Shown here: positions 28,728 through 36,754 of the stretch, piece after piece
Layout of the letters: every line of letters begins with the position of its first letter
How positions within the stretch are numbered: position 1 is the stretch's first letter
Source: an uncultured Alphaproteobacteria bacterium
GTDB taxonomy: Bacteria > Pseudomonadota > Alphaproteobacteria > Micropepsales > Micropepsaceae
Assembly: GCA_903857685.1 (NCBI GenBank)
Contig: CAIOFO010000151.1
Location: forward strand, 1 to 57,588
Direction: 5' to 3'
Length of the DNA stretch: 57,588 bases
Notes under the pieces: generated by a model
What the model saw: only the letters and a program-made list of their open reading frames with translations
What the model was told of the DNA's origin: nothing
Database searches by the model: none
Program-made: the position numbers and the translations under genes

Positions 28728-30670
28728 GCCGAAGACGCCAGGGCAATGCTGCCTGGGTCGGACAGCAGCGCAATCCAGTCGGCCCGCGAAAATCCCGCCG
28801 TGTCGCGCCGTTTTGCCGCCGCCGCCAATTCCGCAAGCTTTTCCGGCGGCAGCTCCCGCGGCGGCAGGCGTTCCTGAAGCAGGGTCAGATGCAGGCTCTG
28901 CACCCGCGAATCGTCTAGCACTAGGCGGCGAAAATCCTTCGCCTCCGGCGCCTGCGCCGCCAGCAGGCGATGGGCGCGTTCCAGCACCGGCAATTTCACG
29001 GTCTCGCTTGGGATCAGGAACAGCCCGCGCCGCGCCGCCGCCATGCCCAGCCGCAAGCTGGATGTCAGGCGCACCAGCGGAATGGTCAGCAGCAAACCGG
29101 CCAGCAATGGCGTGTACCAGGCAAGATCGTCGGGCGCGAAGCGCCATAACAGATAAGTCCCGCCCATGCCGATCGCGGTATGCAGCCAATAGCGGCGGAT
29201 CACGAACCAGAGCGGCAGCGCCCGGTCGTTGCGGGCCTGCGGACCCCAGCCGGTGGCAATGCCCAACAGGATGGAGAAGACGTACCAGCTATGCGCCAGC
29301 ATCACGACCGGCGCGAACAGGGTCGCGAACAGGGTTTCCCACAGGACCGAACGCAGCAGCTGGCCGGTGCCGCCATGGGCGCGCACCGCCGCCGGATCGC
29401 GCAGAACGATGCCCAGCGCCAGCAGCTTGGGGGCATAGAGCAGGATCACCGTGGCCGCCGCCAGTTGCAGCAGCGCCGCGTGATCGGCGGCATCGGCCGG
29501 CGCGCCATAGGGCACCAGGCTGAGAGCGGACACCACCAGCATCAGCAGCCACAGCGGCGAGGCCAGATAGGACATCACACCCATGGCCATGTGCAGGCGG
29601 CTGGGCGTGCGGATTCCTTGTGCGATCAACACGCGGGCATGCTGCATATTGCCCTGGGCCCAGCGCCGGTCACGCTTGAGATAGTCATAGATGGTTGGCG
29701 GCGGTTCCTCGAACGAGCCGCCCAGGTCCGGCGCCATCCATACGTCCCAGCCGGCGCGGCGCAGGAAGGCGGCTTCGACAAAATCATGACTCATGATTTC
29801 GCCGCCGAAGGGCGGCTTGCCGGGCAGCTGGGGCAATCCGCCATGCTGCAGGAAGGCCCGCATCCGGATGATGGCGTTGTGCCCCCAGTAATTGCCATCC
29901 GGACCCTGCAACGCCGCCAGCCCCGCCGTGAAAGTCGGGCCATAGACCGAAGCGGCGAATTGCTGGATGCGCGCGAACAGCGAATGGCGGCCGACCAGCT
30001 GGGCCGGCGCCTGGATCAGGCCGACGCGGGGATTGGCATCCATCAGCCGCGTCAGCGCGCCCAGTGTTTCACCGGTCATCAGGCTGTCGGCGTCCAGCAC
30101 CACCATATAGTCGTAGAGCGCCCCCCAATTCTCGCAAAAATCCTGGATGTTGCCGCTCTTGCGCCCGGCATTGCGATGGCGATGGCGGTAGAAGATCCCG
30201 GCATCGGGCGGCAGCGCCTGGCGCAGCTGCTGCCAGGCCATTTCCTCGGCGATCCAGTGATCCGGATCGGTGGAATCACTCAGGATATAGAAATCGAAGC
30301 CGCGCTCTCCGGCATCGCGCACGGAATCATGGATGGCCCGCACGCTGGCAAAGACCCGTGCGACTTCTTCGTTGTAGACCGGCATCAGAATGGCGGTGCG
30401 GCTCTTGGGTTCGCCATCGCCGCGCGGCGCGGTCGCCAATGGCATGAGGCGTAAGCCCTCCAGACGGGCCACGGCGCCGAACAGCGCCAGCCAGAAGGCG
30501 CTGGCGATCCAGCCGAACAGGATCGCGAACAGGAAGAGAAACAAGCCCTCGCCGATGGAAAGGCCGTCCGCCTGCAGGATCGACCAGAGTTTGGCGACCG
30601 CGGCGGCGGTGGAGGAAAACGTCAGAAAAAGGAAAAGCCAGCGCCGGAACGCCAGGCCGCCATCAGGCAC
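28724..30670 (-). CDS. opgH: Glucans biosynthesis glucosyltransferase H (main open frame)
   Basis: A 648-residue inner-membrane family-2 glycosyltransferase that builds the beta-1,2 glucan backbone of osmoregulated periplasmic glucans from UDP-glucose. Two N-terminal helices come first, then the catalytic domain ([26 protein letters not shown] with Asp193/Asp195; [24 protein letters not shown]; the R-R-W element in [10 protein letters not shown]), then several C-terminal helices. The open frame starts with GTG at 30670. Family proteins normally begin with a cytoplasmic segment bearing a P-P-x-x-P-x-x-M-P motif; here that segment appears in another frame just upstream, so the gene may be frameshifted. 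Its end overlaps the aldo/keto reductase gene. Confidence 0.93.
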   Translation of the reverse strand: MPDGGLAFRRWLFLFLTFSSTAAAVAKLWSILQADGLSIGEGLFLFLFAILFGWIASAFWLALFGAVARLEGLRLMPLATAPRGDGEPKSRTAILMPVYNEEVARVFASVRAIHDSVRDAGERGFDFYILSDSTDPDHWIAEEMAWQQLRQALPPDAGIFYRHRHRNAGRKSGNIQDFCENWGALYDYMVVLDADSLMTGETLGALTRLMDANPRVGLIQAPAQLVGRHSLFARIQQFAASVYGPTFTAGLAALQGPDGNYWGHNAIIRMRAFLQHGGLPQLPGKPPFGGEIMSHDFVEAAFLRRAGWDVWMAPDLGGSFEEPPPTIYDYLKRDRRWAQGNMQHARVLIAQGIRTPSRLHMAMGVMSYLASPLWLLMLVVSALSLVPYGAPADAADHAALLQLAAATVILLYAPKLLALGIVLRDPAAVRAHGGTGQLLRSVLWETLFATLFAPVVMLAHSWYVFSILLGIATGWGPQARNDRALPLWFVIRRYWLHTAIGMGGTYLLWRFAPDDLAWYTPLLAGLLLTIPLVRLTSSLRLGMAAARRGLFLIPSETVKLPVLERAHRLLAAQAPEAKDFRRLVLDDSRVQSLHLTLLQERLPPRELPPEKLAELAAAAKRRDTAGFSRADWIALLSDPGSIALASSA

Positions 30671-30869
30671 GGCGCTTCTGGCTGGTCGCCGTCAGGGAAG
30701 CTGGAAGCTGGGTTTCTTCCATCAGCCATGAGGCTGCGGCAGCCACCAGGCGGGAGGGAGTCCAAGCGACAATCGCGCCCGCCGGCATAATGGCCGGGCA
30801 GCGGGGTGGGACATTGGCAAGCACCAATTCAGTCAAACCGGACTGGAACGACGAAGCTTCGGAATCCAT
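30663..30869 (-). CDS. Upstream frame resembling the missing N-terminus of OpgH
   Basis: A 68-codon open frame (MDSEASSFQ start) that overlaps the opgH GTG by eight bases and is shifted by one base. It contains NVPPRCPAIMPAG, reminiscent of the PPEAPLAMP motif in the N-terminal cytoplasmic segment of other OpgH proteins. About 40 residues separate it from the first OpgH helix, as in Xanthomonas OpgH from memory. It could be the original N-terminus split by a +1 frameshift (real or a sequencing error) or a coupled leader frame. No strong ribosome site precedes its ATG. It occupies most of the 377-base divergent gap between opgH and opgG. Confidence 0.45.
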   Translation of the reverse strand: MDSEASSFQSGLTELVLANVPPRCPAIMPAGAIVAWTPSRLVAAAASWLMEETQLPASLTATSQKRRA

Positions 30870-31047
30870 ACGCGTGAGAACCCAGCTGAAATCGAGCGTC
30901 AATCTTGCCGAACATTGCGGCGAAATAATGGATCGGACGCCTCCGGCGCGCGGCAGCCGGCAAAAAGACGGTCCGCTTTTTACCTTCCGGCCATGACGGT
31001 CTATCATTCGGCCATGGCGCGCCAGTTATGGGCTTTTGGAGTTCCCG

Positions 31048-32622
31048 ATGCCGAGTTTTGACCGCCGGACGCTGCTGATGGGGCTGGGCGCCCTGGCAGG
31101 CATGACGGCGGAACCGTCATTTTCCGCGACATCTCGTCCCACACAAGGCGGCCTGAAATTCGGCCCCGCCCATTCCTTCAGCTTTGAAGCGCTGAAGGGG
31201 CGGGCCCGCGCCCTGGCCAGCCGGCCTTACCGCGGCACCTCGTCCCCCGCCGCGGCCATCATCCAGGGGATTGATTTCGACAAGGTGCAGAAGATCCGCT
31301 TCCGTCCGGAAGATGCGCTGTGGCGCGGGCAGGCGGCGGCGTCCTATCCCGTCTCCTTTTTTCATCTCAACAAATACTCCCGCGATCCGGTGACGATCTT
31401 CACCCTGGATGGCGCTTCGGGCGCCATGACGGCGCGGGAGATTGTCTATTCTGCGGATTATTTCGATTACGGTGCTTCCGGCCTGGATCCGCGCGCACTC
31501 GGGCAGTTGGGCTTTGCCGGCTTCCGCGCCAATGATGGCCAGGACAATCCAAGCGACTGGCTGGCCTTTCAGGGCGCCAGCTATTTTCGCACCGCCGGGC
31601 AGGACGACCAGTATGGCGCGTCGGCGCGTGGGCTGGCCCTCAACACCGCGCTGGCCACGCCGGAAGAATTTCCCCGCTTTTCCCAATTCTGGCTGGCGCA
31701 AAGCGGCGAGCAGCTCACCATCTATGCCCTGCTGGAAGGCCCCTCCGTGACGGGAGCCTACAAATTCGACTGCGCCCGCAGCAATGGCGTGGCGATGGAT
31801 GTGCATTGCGACCTGTTCTTCCGCGGCGCGCCCGAACGGCTGGGCATCGCACCGCTCACCAGCATGTACTGGTATGGCGAAAACCAACGCGATCGCGCCG
31901 CCGACTGGCGGCCGGAAATCCACGATAGCGACGGACTGGCGATCTGGAATGGCAAGGGCGAGCGCATCTGGCGTCCCCTGATCAATCCGCCGCGCCTGCT
32001 GACCAACGCCTTTGCCGATCAATCGCCCAGGGGCTTCGGCCTGATCCAGCGCGACCGGGATTTTTCCAATTACCAGGACGATGGCGCCTTCTACAACAAG
32101 CGTCCGGGCATCTGGGTTGAACCCAAGGGCGATTGGGGCGCCGGCGCGGTGGAATTGGTGGAAATTCCCACCCGTGACGAAGTGGACGACAATATCGTCG
32201 CCTATTGGCGGCCGCAGGTTCCGGTCAAAAGCGGCGATGCGCTGAGTTTCGATTATCGCCTCAGCTGGCAGAATGAAGAGCCCGGCTACCCCGCCGACCT
32301 TGCCCGGGTGGTGGCGACGCGCATCGGCCGGGCCGGAATTCCGGGCGCCACCGAGTGGCCCGCCAACGCGCGCAAATTTTCCCTGGATTTTGAAGGCGGC
32401 GCGCTGGCCAACATGGCGGTGCGTTTCGATATCAAACCGATCGTCACCGCTTCCAGCGGCACGGCGAGCGGCGCATATGTCACCAAGGTGGTCGGCACCA
32501 ACCGCTGGCGTGCGCTGTTCGATGTGCCGGTGGACGGCAAGGCGCCCGTGGATCTGCGCTGTTATCTCAGGCTGGGCGACAAGACCTTGAGCGAGACCTG
32601 GATCTACCAGTATTTCGCGTGA
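31048..32622 (+). CDS. opgG: Periplasmic glucan biosynthesis protein (OpgG/OpgD type)
   Basis: A 524-residue periplasmic protein needed to branch or release osmoregulated periplasmic glucans. The opening FDRRTLLMGLGALAGM is a twin-arginine-like export signal, a feature of OpgD rather than of Sec-exported OpgG. Domain landmarks: FSFEALKGRARALASRPY, then GIDFDKVQKIRFRPEDALWR, then a beta-sandwich with MYWYGENQRDRAADWRPEIHDSDGL and GFGLIQRDRDFSNYQD, the conserved catalytic region of the family. Length is normal. GGAG lies ten bases before the ATG at 31048. It is divergent from opgH rather than in the usual opgGH order. Confidence 0.92.
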   Translation: MPSFDRRTLLMGLGALAGMTAEPSFSATSRPTQGGLKFGPAHSFSFEALKGRARALASRPYRGTSSPAAAIIQGIDFDKVQKIRFRPEDALWRGQAAASYPVSFFHLNKYSRDPVTIFTLDGASGAMTAREIVYSADYFDYGASGLDPRALGQLGFAGFRANDGQDNPSDWLAFQGASYFRTAGQDDQYGASARGLALNTALATPEEFPRFSQFWLAQSGEQLTIYALLEGPSVTGAYKFDCARSNGVAMDVHCDLFFRGAPERLGIAPLTSMYWYGENQRDRAADWRPEIHDSDGLAIWNGKGERIWRPLINPPRLLTNAFADQSPRGFGLIQRDRDFSNYQDDGAFYNKRPGIWVEPKGDWGAGAVELVEIPTRDEVDDNIVAYWRPQVPVKSGDALSFDYRLSWQNEEPGYPADLARVVATRIGRAGIPGATEWPANARKFSLDFEGGALANMAVRFDIKPIVTASSGTASGAYVTKVVGTNRWRALFDVPVDGKAPVDLRCYLRLGDKTLSETWIYQYFA

Positions 32623-32625
32623 GCG

Positions 32626-33348
32626 TTACGGCGCCAGCCGGGTGACGGCAAAAAGCACGGCGGCGCCCAGCACTGTCGCCAACCCTGTCTTGACGCCGGG
32701 GTCGGCGCGCTGGCTTTCGGGCAACAGGTCCACGGCGCCGATATAGAGGAAGAATCCGGCAAATCCCGCCAGAAACAGCGCCTGCGCGATTGCGGGAAAA
32801 TGAAACAACAGGCTCAGGCCCGCGCCCAGGATCGGCGCCAAGGCGTCGGTGAGCAGCCAGCGCAGCGCGAGGGCTTTGCTGCCGCCATTCTTCACCACCA
32901 CATTGACGGTGTTGAGCCCGTCGGCGAAATCATGCGCCAGCACCGCAGCGGCCACCACCAGCCCCACATTGTGACCCGCCTGGAACGCGATGCCGATGCC
33001 AAGCCCGTCCAGCACGCTGTGCACCGAAAAACTTCCCGCGCCCAGAAAGCCGCGGCGCGGATCGGGACCGCATCCCGGGCGGTCATGGCGCGTCACCAGC
33101 CGGTCGAACAGGCCATAGAGCAGAAATCCCGCCGCGGCGGCCGCCAGAATTCCGGGAAGGCCGAAGAATTTCCGTCCCAGCGACAGGGCTTCCGGCAGCA
33201 GGTCGAAAAACGCCACGCCCAGGACCGCGCCGGCGCTGAAGCCCAGCACCATGGCGATGCGGCGATTGAGGGACAGGGCGAATATCCCGCCCAGCATGGT
33301 CGCCGCCGCCGTTGCGGCGGCGATTGCCATGATCAGCACGGCATTCAT
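32626..33348 (-). CDS. ZIP family metal transporter
   Basis: A 240-residue inner-membrane protein with about eight hydrophobic helices and the ZIP signatures HSVLDGLGIG (helix IV) and AHDFADGLNTV (helix V), whose His and Asp residues coordinate Zn(II) or other divalent metals during uptake. A His-rich loop typical of zinc members is short here (RHDRPGCGPDP). Its ATG overlaps the TGA of the transglutaminase gene (33345-33348), so it is translationally coupled to the ATP-grasp/alpha-E/transglutaminase chain. The stop lies three bases from the converging opgG stop. Zinc is the likeliest metal, but this is inferred. Confidence 0.88.
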   Translation of the reverse strand: MNAVLIMAIAAATAAATMLGGIFALSLNRRIAMVLGFSAGAVLGVAFFDLLPEALSLGRKFFGLPGILAAAAAGFLLYGLFDRLVTRHDRPGCGPDPRRGFLGAGSFSVHSVLDGLGIGIAFQAGHNVGLVVAAAVLAHDFADGLNTVNVVVKNGGSKALALRWLLTDALAPILGAGLSLLFHFPAIAQALFLAGFAGFFLYIGAVDLLPESQRADPGVKTGLATVLGAAVLFAVTRLAP

Positions 33349-34229
33349 GCGCCGGTGACCGGGATCACATCCACCCCGACCTCGATGACATGATCGTGGC
33401 CGCCCAATATGATGCCGTTCAGCGGCGAGACATCGCCATAATCGCGTCCATAGGCGACGGTGACATGGCCTTCGCCCACCGCGACATTGTTGGTGGGGTC
33501 CAGGTCAATCCAGCCCAGCGGCGGAGCCCAGACCGAGAACCAGGCATGGCTGGCATCGGCGCCCAGCATGCGGGGCATGCCTGGCGGCGGCTGGGTGAGC
33601 AGATAGCCGGAGACATAGCGCGCCGCCAGGCCCAGGCTGCGCATCGCCGCGATGCCGACATGGGCCAGGTCCTGGCACACCCCGGCGCGGATCTCGAACA
33701 CCCGGTCCACCGGCGTGGTGGCGTCGGTGACGGTGGTGTCATAGCGGAAATCCTGGTGAATACGCTTCATCAGGTCCAGCGCGCCGCTCAGCAGCTTCTG
33801 CCCCGGCGGAAAGCTCTTGATGGCATAGGCGGCTACGTCGCTGGAAAAGGCGGTGAGCGGGGAATCGAATATGAACTGCACCGCGTCGCGGCTCTCGGCG
33901 TCGTCTGCCGCTTCCAGGCGACCGCGAACCGTCTCCCAGCTTTCCGACAGCCGCGCATCATGGGCCTGCGGCGGGTTCACCCGCACCCGGCTTTCCGCCA
34001 GCACTTCCAGCAGGGCGTGCGGCTGGTCCAGGGTGAACCATTCACAGTCATTGCCGAAATAGTCGGGGCGGTTGGCGCGGCTGGCGGGCTCCGGATCCAG
34101 CGTGACGGCGCTGTTGAAGACATGCTGGCTCGGCGTTTCGCGCAGGCGCAGATGCGCCAGATGGCAGGAATAGGAAACATCCTGCAGATAGCGATAGGTG
34201 GTGCGGTGGCGGACCAGATATTCCATCAT
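33345..34229 (-). CDS. Transglutaminase-like cysteine protease (COG1305)
   Basis: A 294-residue cytosolic protein. The N-terminal beta-sandwich is MMEYLVRHRTTYRYLQDVSY with HLRLRETPSQ, and the transglutaminase core follows with a complete triad: Cys185 in IRAGVCQDLAH, His228 in DASHAWFSVW and Asp244 in GWIDLDPTNN. The C-terminal strand VTVAYGRDYGDVSPLNG is conserved in the family. The ATG at 34229 overlaps the TGA of the ATP-grasp/alpha-E gene, and its own TGA overlaps the ZIP start. In such clusters it is predicted to cleave or ligate peptides made by the ATP-grasp partner. Confidence 0.92.
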   Translation of the reverse strand: MMEYLVRHRTTYRYLQDVSYSCHLAHLRLRETPSQHVFNSAVTLDPEPASRANRPDYFGNDCEWFTLDQPHALLEVLAESRVRVNPPQAHDARLSESWETVRGRLEAADDAESRDAVQFIFDSPLTAFSSDVAAYAIKSFPPGQKLLSGALDLMKRIHQDFRYDTTVTDATTPVDRVFEIRAGVCQDLAHVGIAAMRSLGLAARYVSGYLLTQPPPGMPRMLGADASHAWFSVWAPPLGWIDLDPTNNVAVGEGHVTVAYGRDYGDVSPLNGIILGGHDHVIEVGVDVIPVTGA

Positions 34230-36745
34230 ACCGCCCCGCGCCGGGCGCCGCCGGTGCGCCAGCGGCTGGCATGCTGGAAATAGGCATCGGCAATGGCATC
34301 CGACAGCATGCCCATATCGTTGCGAATGGTGTCGGTCAGTTCGCCCAGTTCCGGCCGCACGCCCGCCTCGCACACCGCCAGCCGCGCCGGATGGGCGTTC
34401 GCCACCAGGGCGCGAATCTCCGAGGCAATGCCGCCGGGAAGATCGCTGCGCTGCGCCAGGGTGATGCGCGGCAGTTCGCGCAGGTGATTTTCGATGGTGG
34501 TGAGCTGGAAGGCCGCCGAGCGCGGATTGGCGTCGTCCAGCAGCAGCAGATCCAGAAAGGGCACGGTCTGAAACACGTTCAGGTAGCGCGAGCGATAGGT
34601 CATGGCGCTGTCGGCAATCTCCAGCGCAATGCGGGCATGGTCATTCTCCTGGGCATCGGCCTCATAGACCGTCTGCCGCACCAGCCATGCCAGCTGCGAA
34701 GCGCGCTCGATGCGCCGGCCCAGATCCATGAACAGCCAATTGGGCCCGCGGGTCATGTTCTCGGCCGACAGGCCCGATAGCGCCGCGCCGCGCCGCACCA
34801 GTGCGTCGAGATAGAAGCGCGCACCCGGAGCATCCAGCTTCTGTATTTCGTCGGGCAGGCCGTCCTGTTCGGTCAACGCATGAATGGTGCGCCAGGTATC
34901 GGCCGACAGCCGGTCGCGCACCGACCAGGCGGTGGCTTCGACCCGCGACAGCAGCCGTTGCAGGCTGCGGCTCTGGCGGCGGCCATAAATCAGAATTTGC
35001 AATTCGGCGGCCAGCGCCGCCTCGTCGGTGATCAGTCCTTCCGGCACCGGTACATCCGTTGTCTGGCTGAAGGGGATCAGCAGCATGCGCGTCAGGTCCA
35101 GCGCCGAGCCTTCGCCCAGCCGCGCCGTCACGGCGCGCAGGATGCGCACCATGCTTTCGGTGCGCTCGGCATAGCGGCCCAGCCAGAACAGATTGTCCAT
35201 GGCGCGCGACGGCGCGGATTCGCCGTGCCGCTTGAGTTCCACGGCGCGGCCCTGATTGTTGAGCAGGCTGAACTTGTCCACCGGCGCTTCCGACAGCACC
35301 CAGGCATCCTTGGACGAGGCGCCCGACTGCATGGAAAGCGCGCGCACCGTTTCATCGGCGGCGACGCGGGTCAGGCCGCCCGGCATGACCATCCAGCCCG
35401 ATGGTGTCCAGGCGGCGAAGACGCGCAAGGATACCGGCCGCGCCCCGAACTTGCCGCCATCATAGACCGGCGCCACGCCCAGCGGCGCGATATCCTGCAC
35501 CACCACCGTTTCGCCGCGCCGCGCGATTCGCGCCACGGCCTCGGCGCGTTCCTCGGCGCTCATGTCGCTGCCGAGTTTGGCCGTCGAGTTGCGCGAGAAA
35601 AGCGGCCGCGCGTCAAAAGCGTCGCGCAGCAAGCCGGTGTCCAGGCGCGCCAGCGCCGTCCGGCGGCCCCATTCGGTGCCGCACCAGATGGTGGCGATAT
35701 CGGGAAATTTCAGTTCTTCGCCCAGCAGGGCATGGCTCAGGGCCGGAAGATAGGCGTCCAGCGCGGGCGATTCGATCACCCCGCCGCCCAGCGCATTGGC
35801 CAGCACCACGCCGCCCGCCCGCACCGCTTCCACCAGCCCCGGCACACCCAGCGCGCTGTCGCCGCGAAATTCCAGGGGATCGCAGAAATCCGAATCGACG
35901 CGGCGGAAGATGGCCGCCACACGCTCCAGCCCGGTCAGAGTCTTGAGGAACACCTGGGCGTCGCGCACCACCAGATCGTCGCCCTCGACCAGGGTGAGGC
36001 CGAGATAATGGGCGAGATAGACATGCTCGAAATAGGATTCGTTATAGGGCCCCGGCGTCAGCAGCACGGCGCGATCGCGGCGCGACTGGGCCAGGTCCAG
36101 GATATTCTCGCGATAGGCGTTGAAGAAGCTGGCAAGCCGCGCCACCCGCATATCGCCAAAGGAATCCGGGAAGGTCTGGCTGACCACCAGCCGGTTTTCC
36201 AGCGCATAGCCCAGTCCGCCGGGCGCATCGGCGCGCGATGCCATCACCCGCCAGGAGCCGTCCGGCTCGCGCGCCAGGTCGGCGGAATACAGATGCACAT
36301 GCACGCCGCCCGGCGGCCTGGTGCCGTGCAGGGGGCGCAGGAATTGCGGATGGCCATAGATCAGGTGCGGCGGCACATGACCTTCGGCGATCATCCGCTG
36401 CTCGCCGTAAATGTCGCCCAGCAGCGCGTCGGCCAGGCGCGCACGCTGCACCACCGCAGCTTCGATATTGCGCCAGTCCGCCGCCGACAGGATTAAGGGC
36501 ACGATGTCGAGCTGCCAGGGCCGTGTCTGCCCCGCCGTATCGTCATAGACGTTATAGGTCACGCCATTGTCGCGCACCATCGCGCCCGCCGAGGCGCGGC
36601 GCCGCGCATATTCTTCCGGCGAAAGCCCCGTCAGTGTGCGGGCGAATGAACGCCAATGGGGACGGATCAGCCCTTCGGCGTCGCGCAATTCGTCGAATCG
36701 GGCGGCCGGCGCAATGGACGATTGAGCGAGTGAAGTTTCGGACAC
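34226..36745 (-). CDS. Circularly permuted ATP-grasp fused to alpha-E domain
   Basis: An 839-residue two-domain protein. Residues 1-490 are the circularly permuted type-2 ATP-grasp (COG2308): TYNVYDDTAGQTRPWQLDIVPLI, GVHVHLYSADLAREPDGSW, LLTPGPYNESYFEHVYLAHYLG, EGDDLVVRDAQVFLKTL and a metal-site segment ANALGGGVIESPAL. Residues 511-830 are the alpha-E domain (COG2307), opening SRAMDNLFWLGRYAERTESMV. In most genomes these are separate adjacent genes. The family is predicted to form peptide-like amide bonds using ATP. The gene starts nine bases after the DUF2126 gene and its stop overlaps the second transglutaminase. No disruption is seen. Confidence 0.92.
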   Translation of the reverse strand: MSETSLAQSSIAPAARFDELRDAEGLIRPHWRSFARTLTGLSPEEYARRRASAGAMVRDNGVTYNVYDDTAGQTRPWQLDIVPLILSAADWRNIEAAVVQRARLADALLGDIYGEQRMIAEGHVPPHLIYGHPQFLRPLHGTRPPGGVHVHLYSADLAREPDGSWRVMASRADAPGGLGYALENRLVVSQTFPDSFGDMRVARLASFFNAYRENILDLAQSRRDRAVLLTPGPYNESYFEHVYLAHYLGLTLVEGDDLVVRDAQVFLKTLTGLERVAAIFRRVDSDFCDPLEFRGDSALGVPGLVEAVRAGGVVLANALGGGVIESPALDAYLPALSHALLGEELKFPDIATIWCGTEWGRRTALARLDTGLLRDAFDARPLFSRNSTAKLGSDMSAEERAEAVARIARRGETVVVQDIAPLGVAPVYDGGKFGARPVSLRVFAAWTPSGWMVMPGGLTRVAADETVRALSMQSGASSKDAWVLSEAPVDKFSLLNNQGRAVELKRHGESAPSRAMDNLFWLGRYAERTESMVRILRAVTARLGEGSALDLTRMLLIPFSQTTDVPVPEGLITDEAALAAELQILIYGRRQSRSLQRLLSRVEATAWSVRDRLSADTWRTIHALTEQDGLPDEIQKLDAPGARFYLDALVRRGAALSGLSAENMTRGPNWLFMDLGRRIERASQLAWLVRQTVYEADAQENDHARIALEIADSAMTYRSRYLNVFQTVPFLDLLLLDDANPRSAAFQLTTIENHLRELPRITLAQRSDLPGGIASEIRALVANAHPARLAVCEAGVRPELGELTDTIRNDMGMLSDAIADAYFQHASRWRTGGARRGAV

Positions 36746-36754
36746 GGTTTTTGC

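Noticed and set aside
34880-36496. Long plus-strand open frame opposite the ATP-grasp/alpha-E gene
   Set aside because: Its composition (Gln, His, Arg-rich) and lack of family features mark it as a shadow of the real minus-strand gene.
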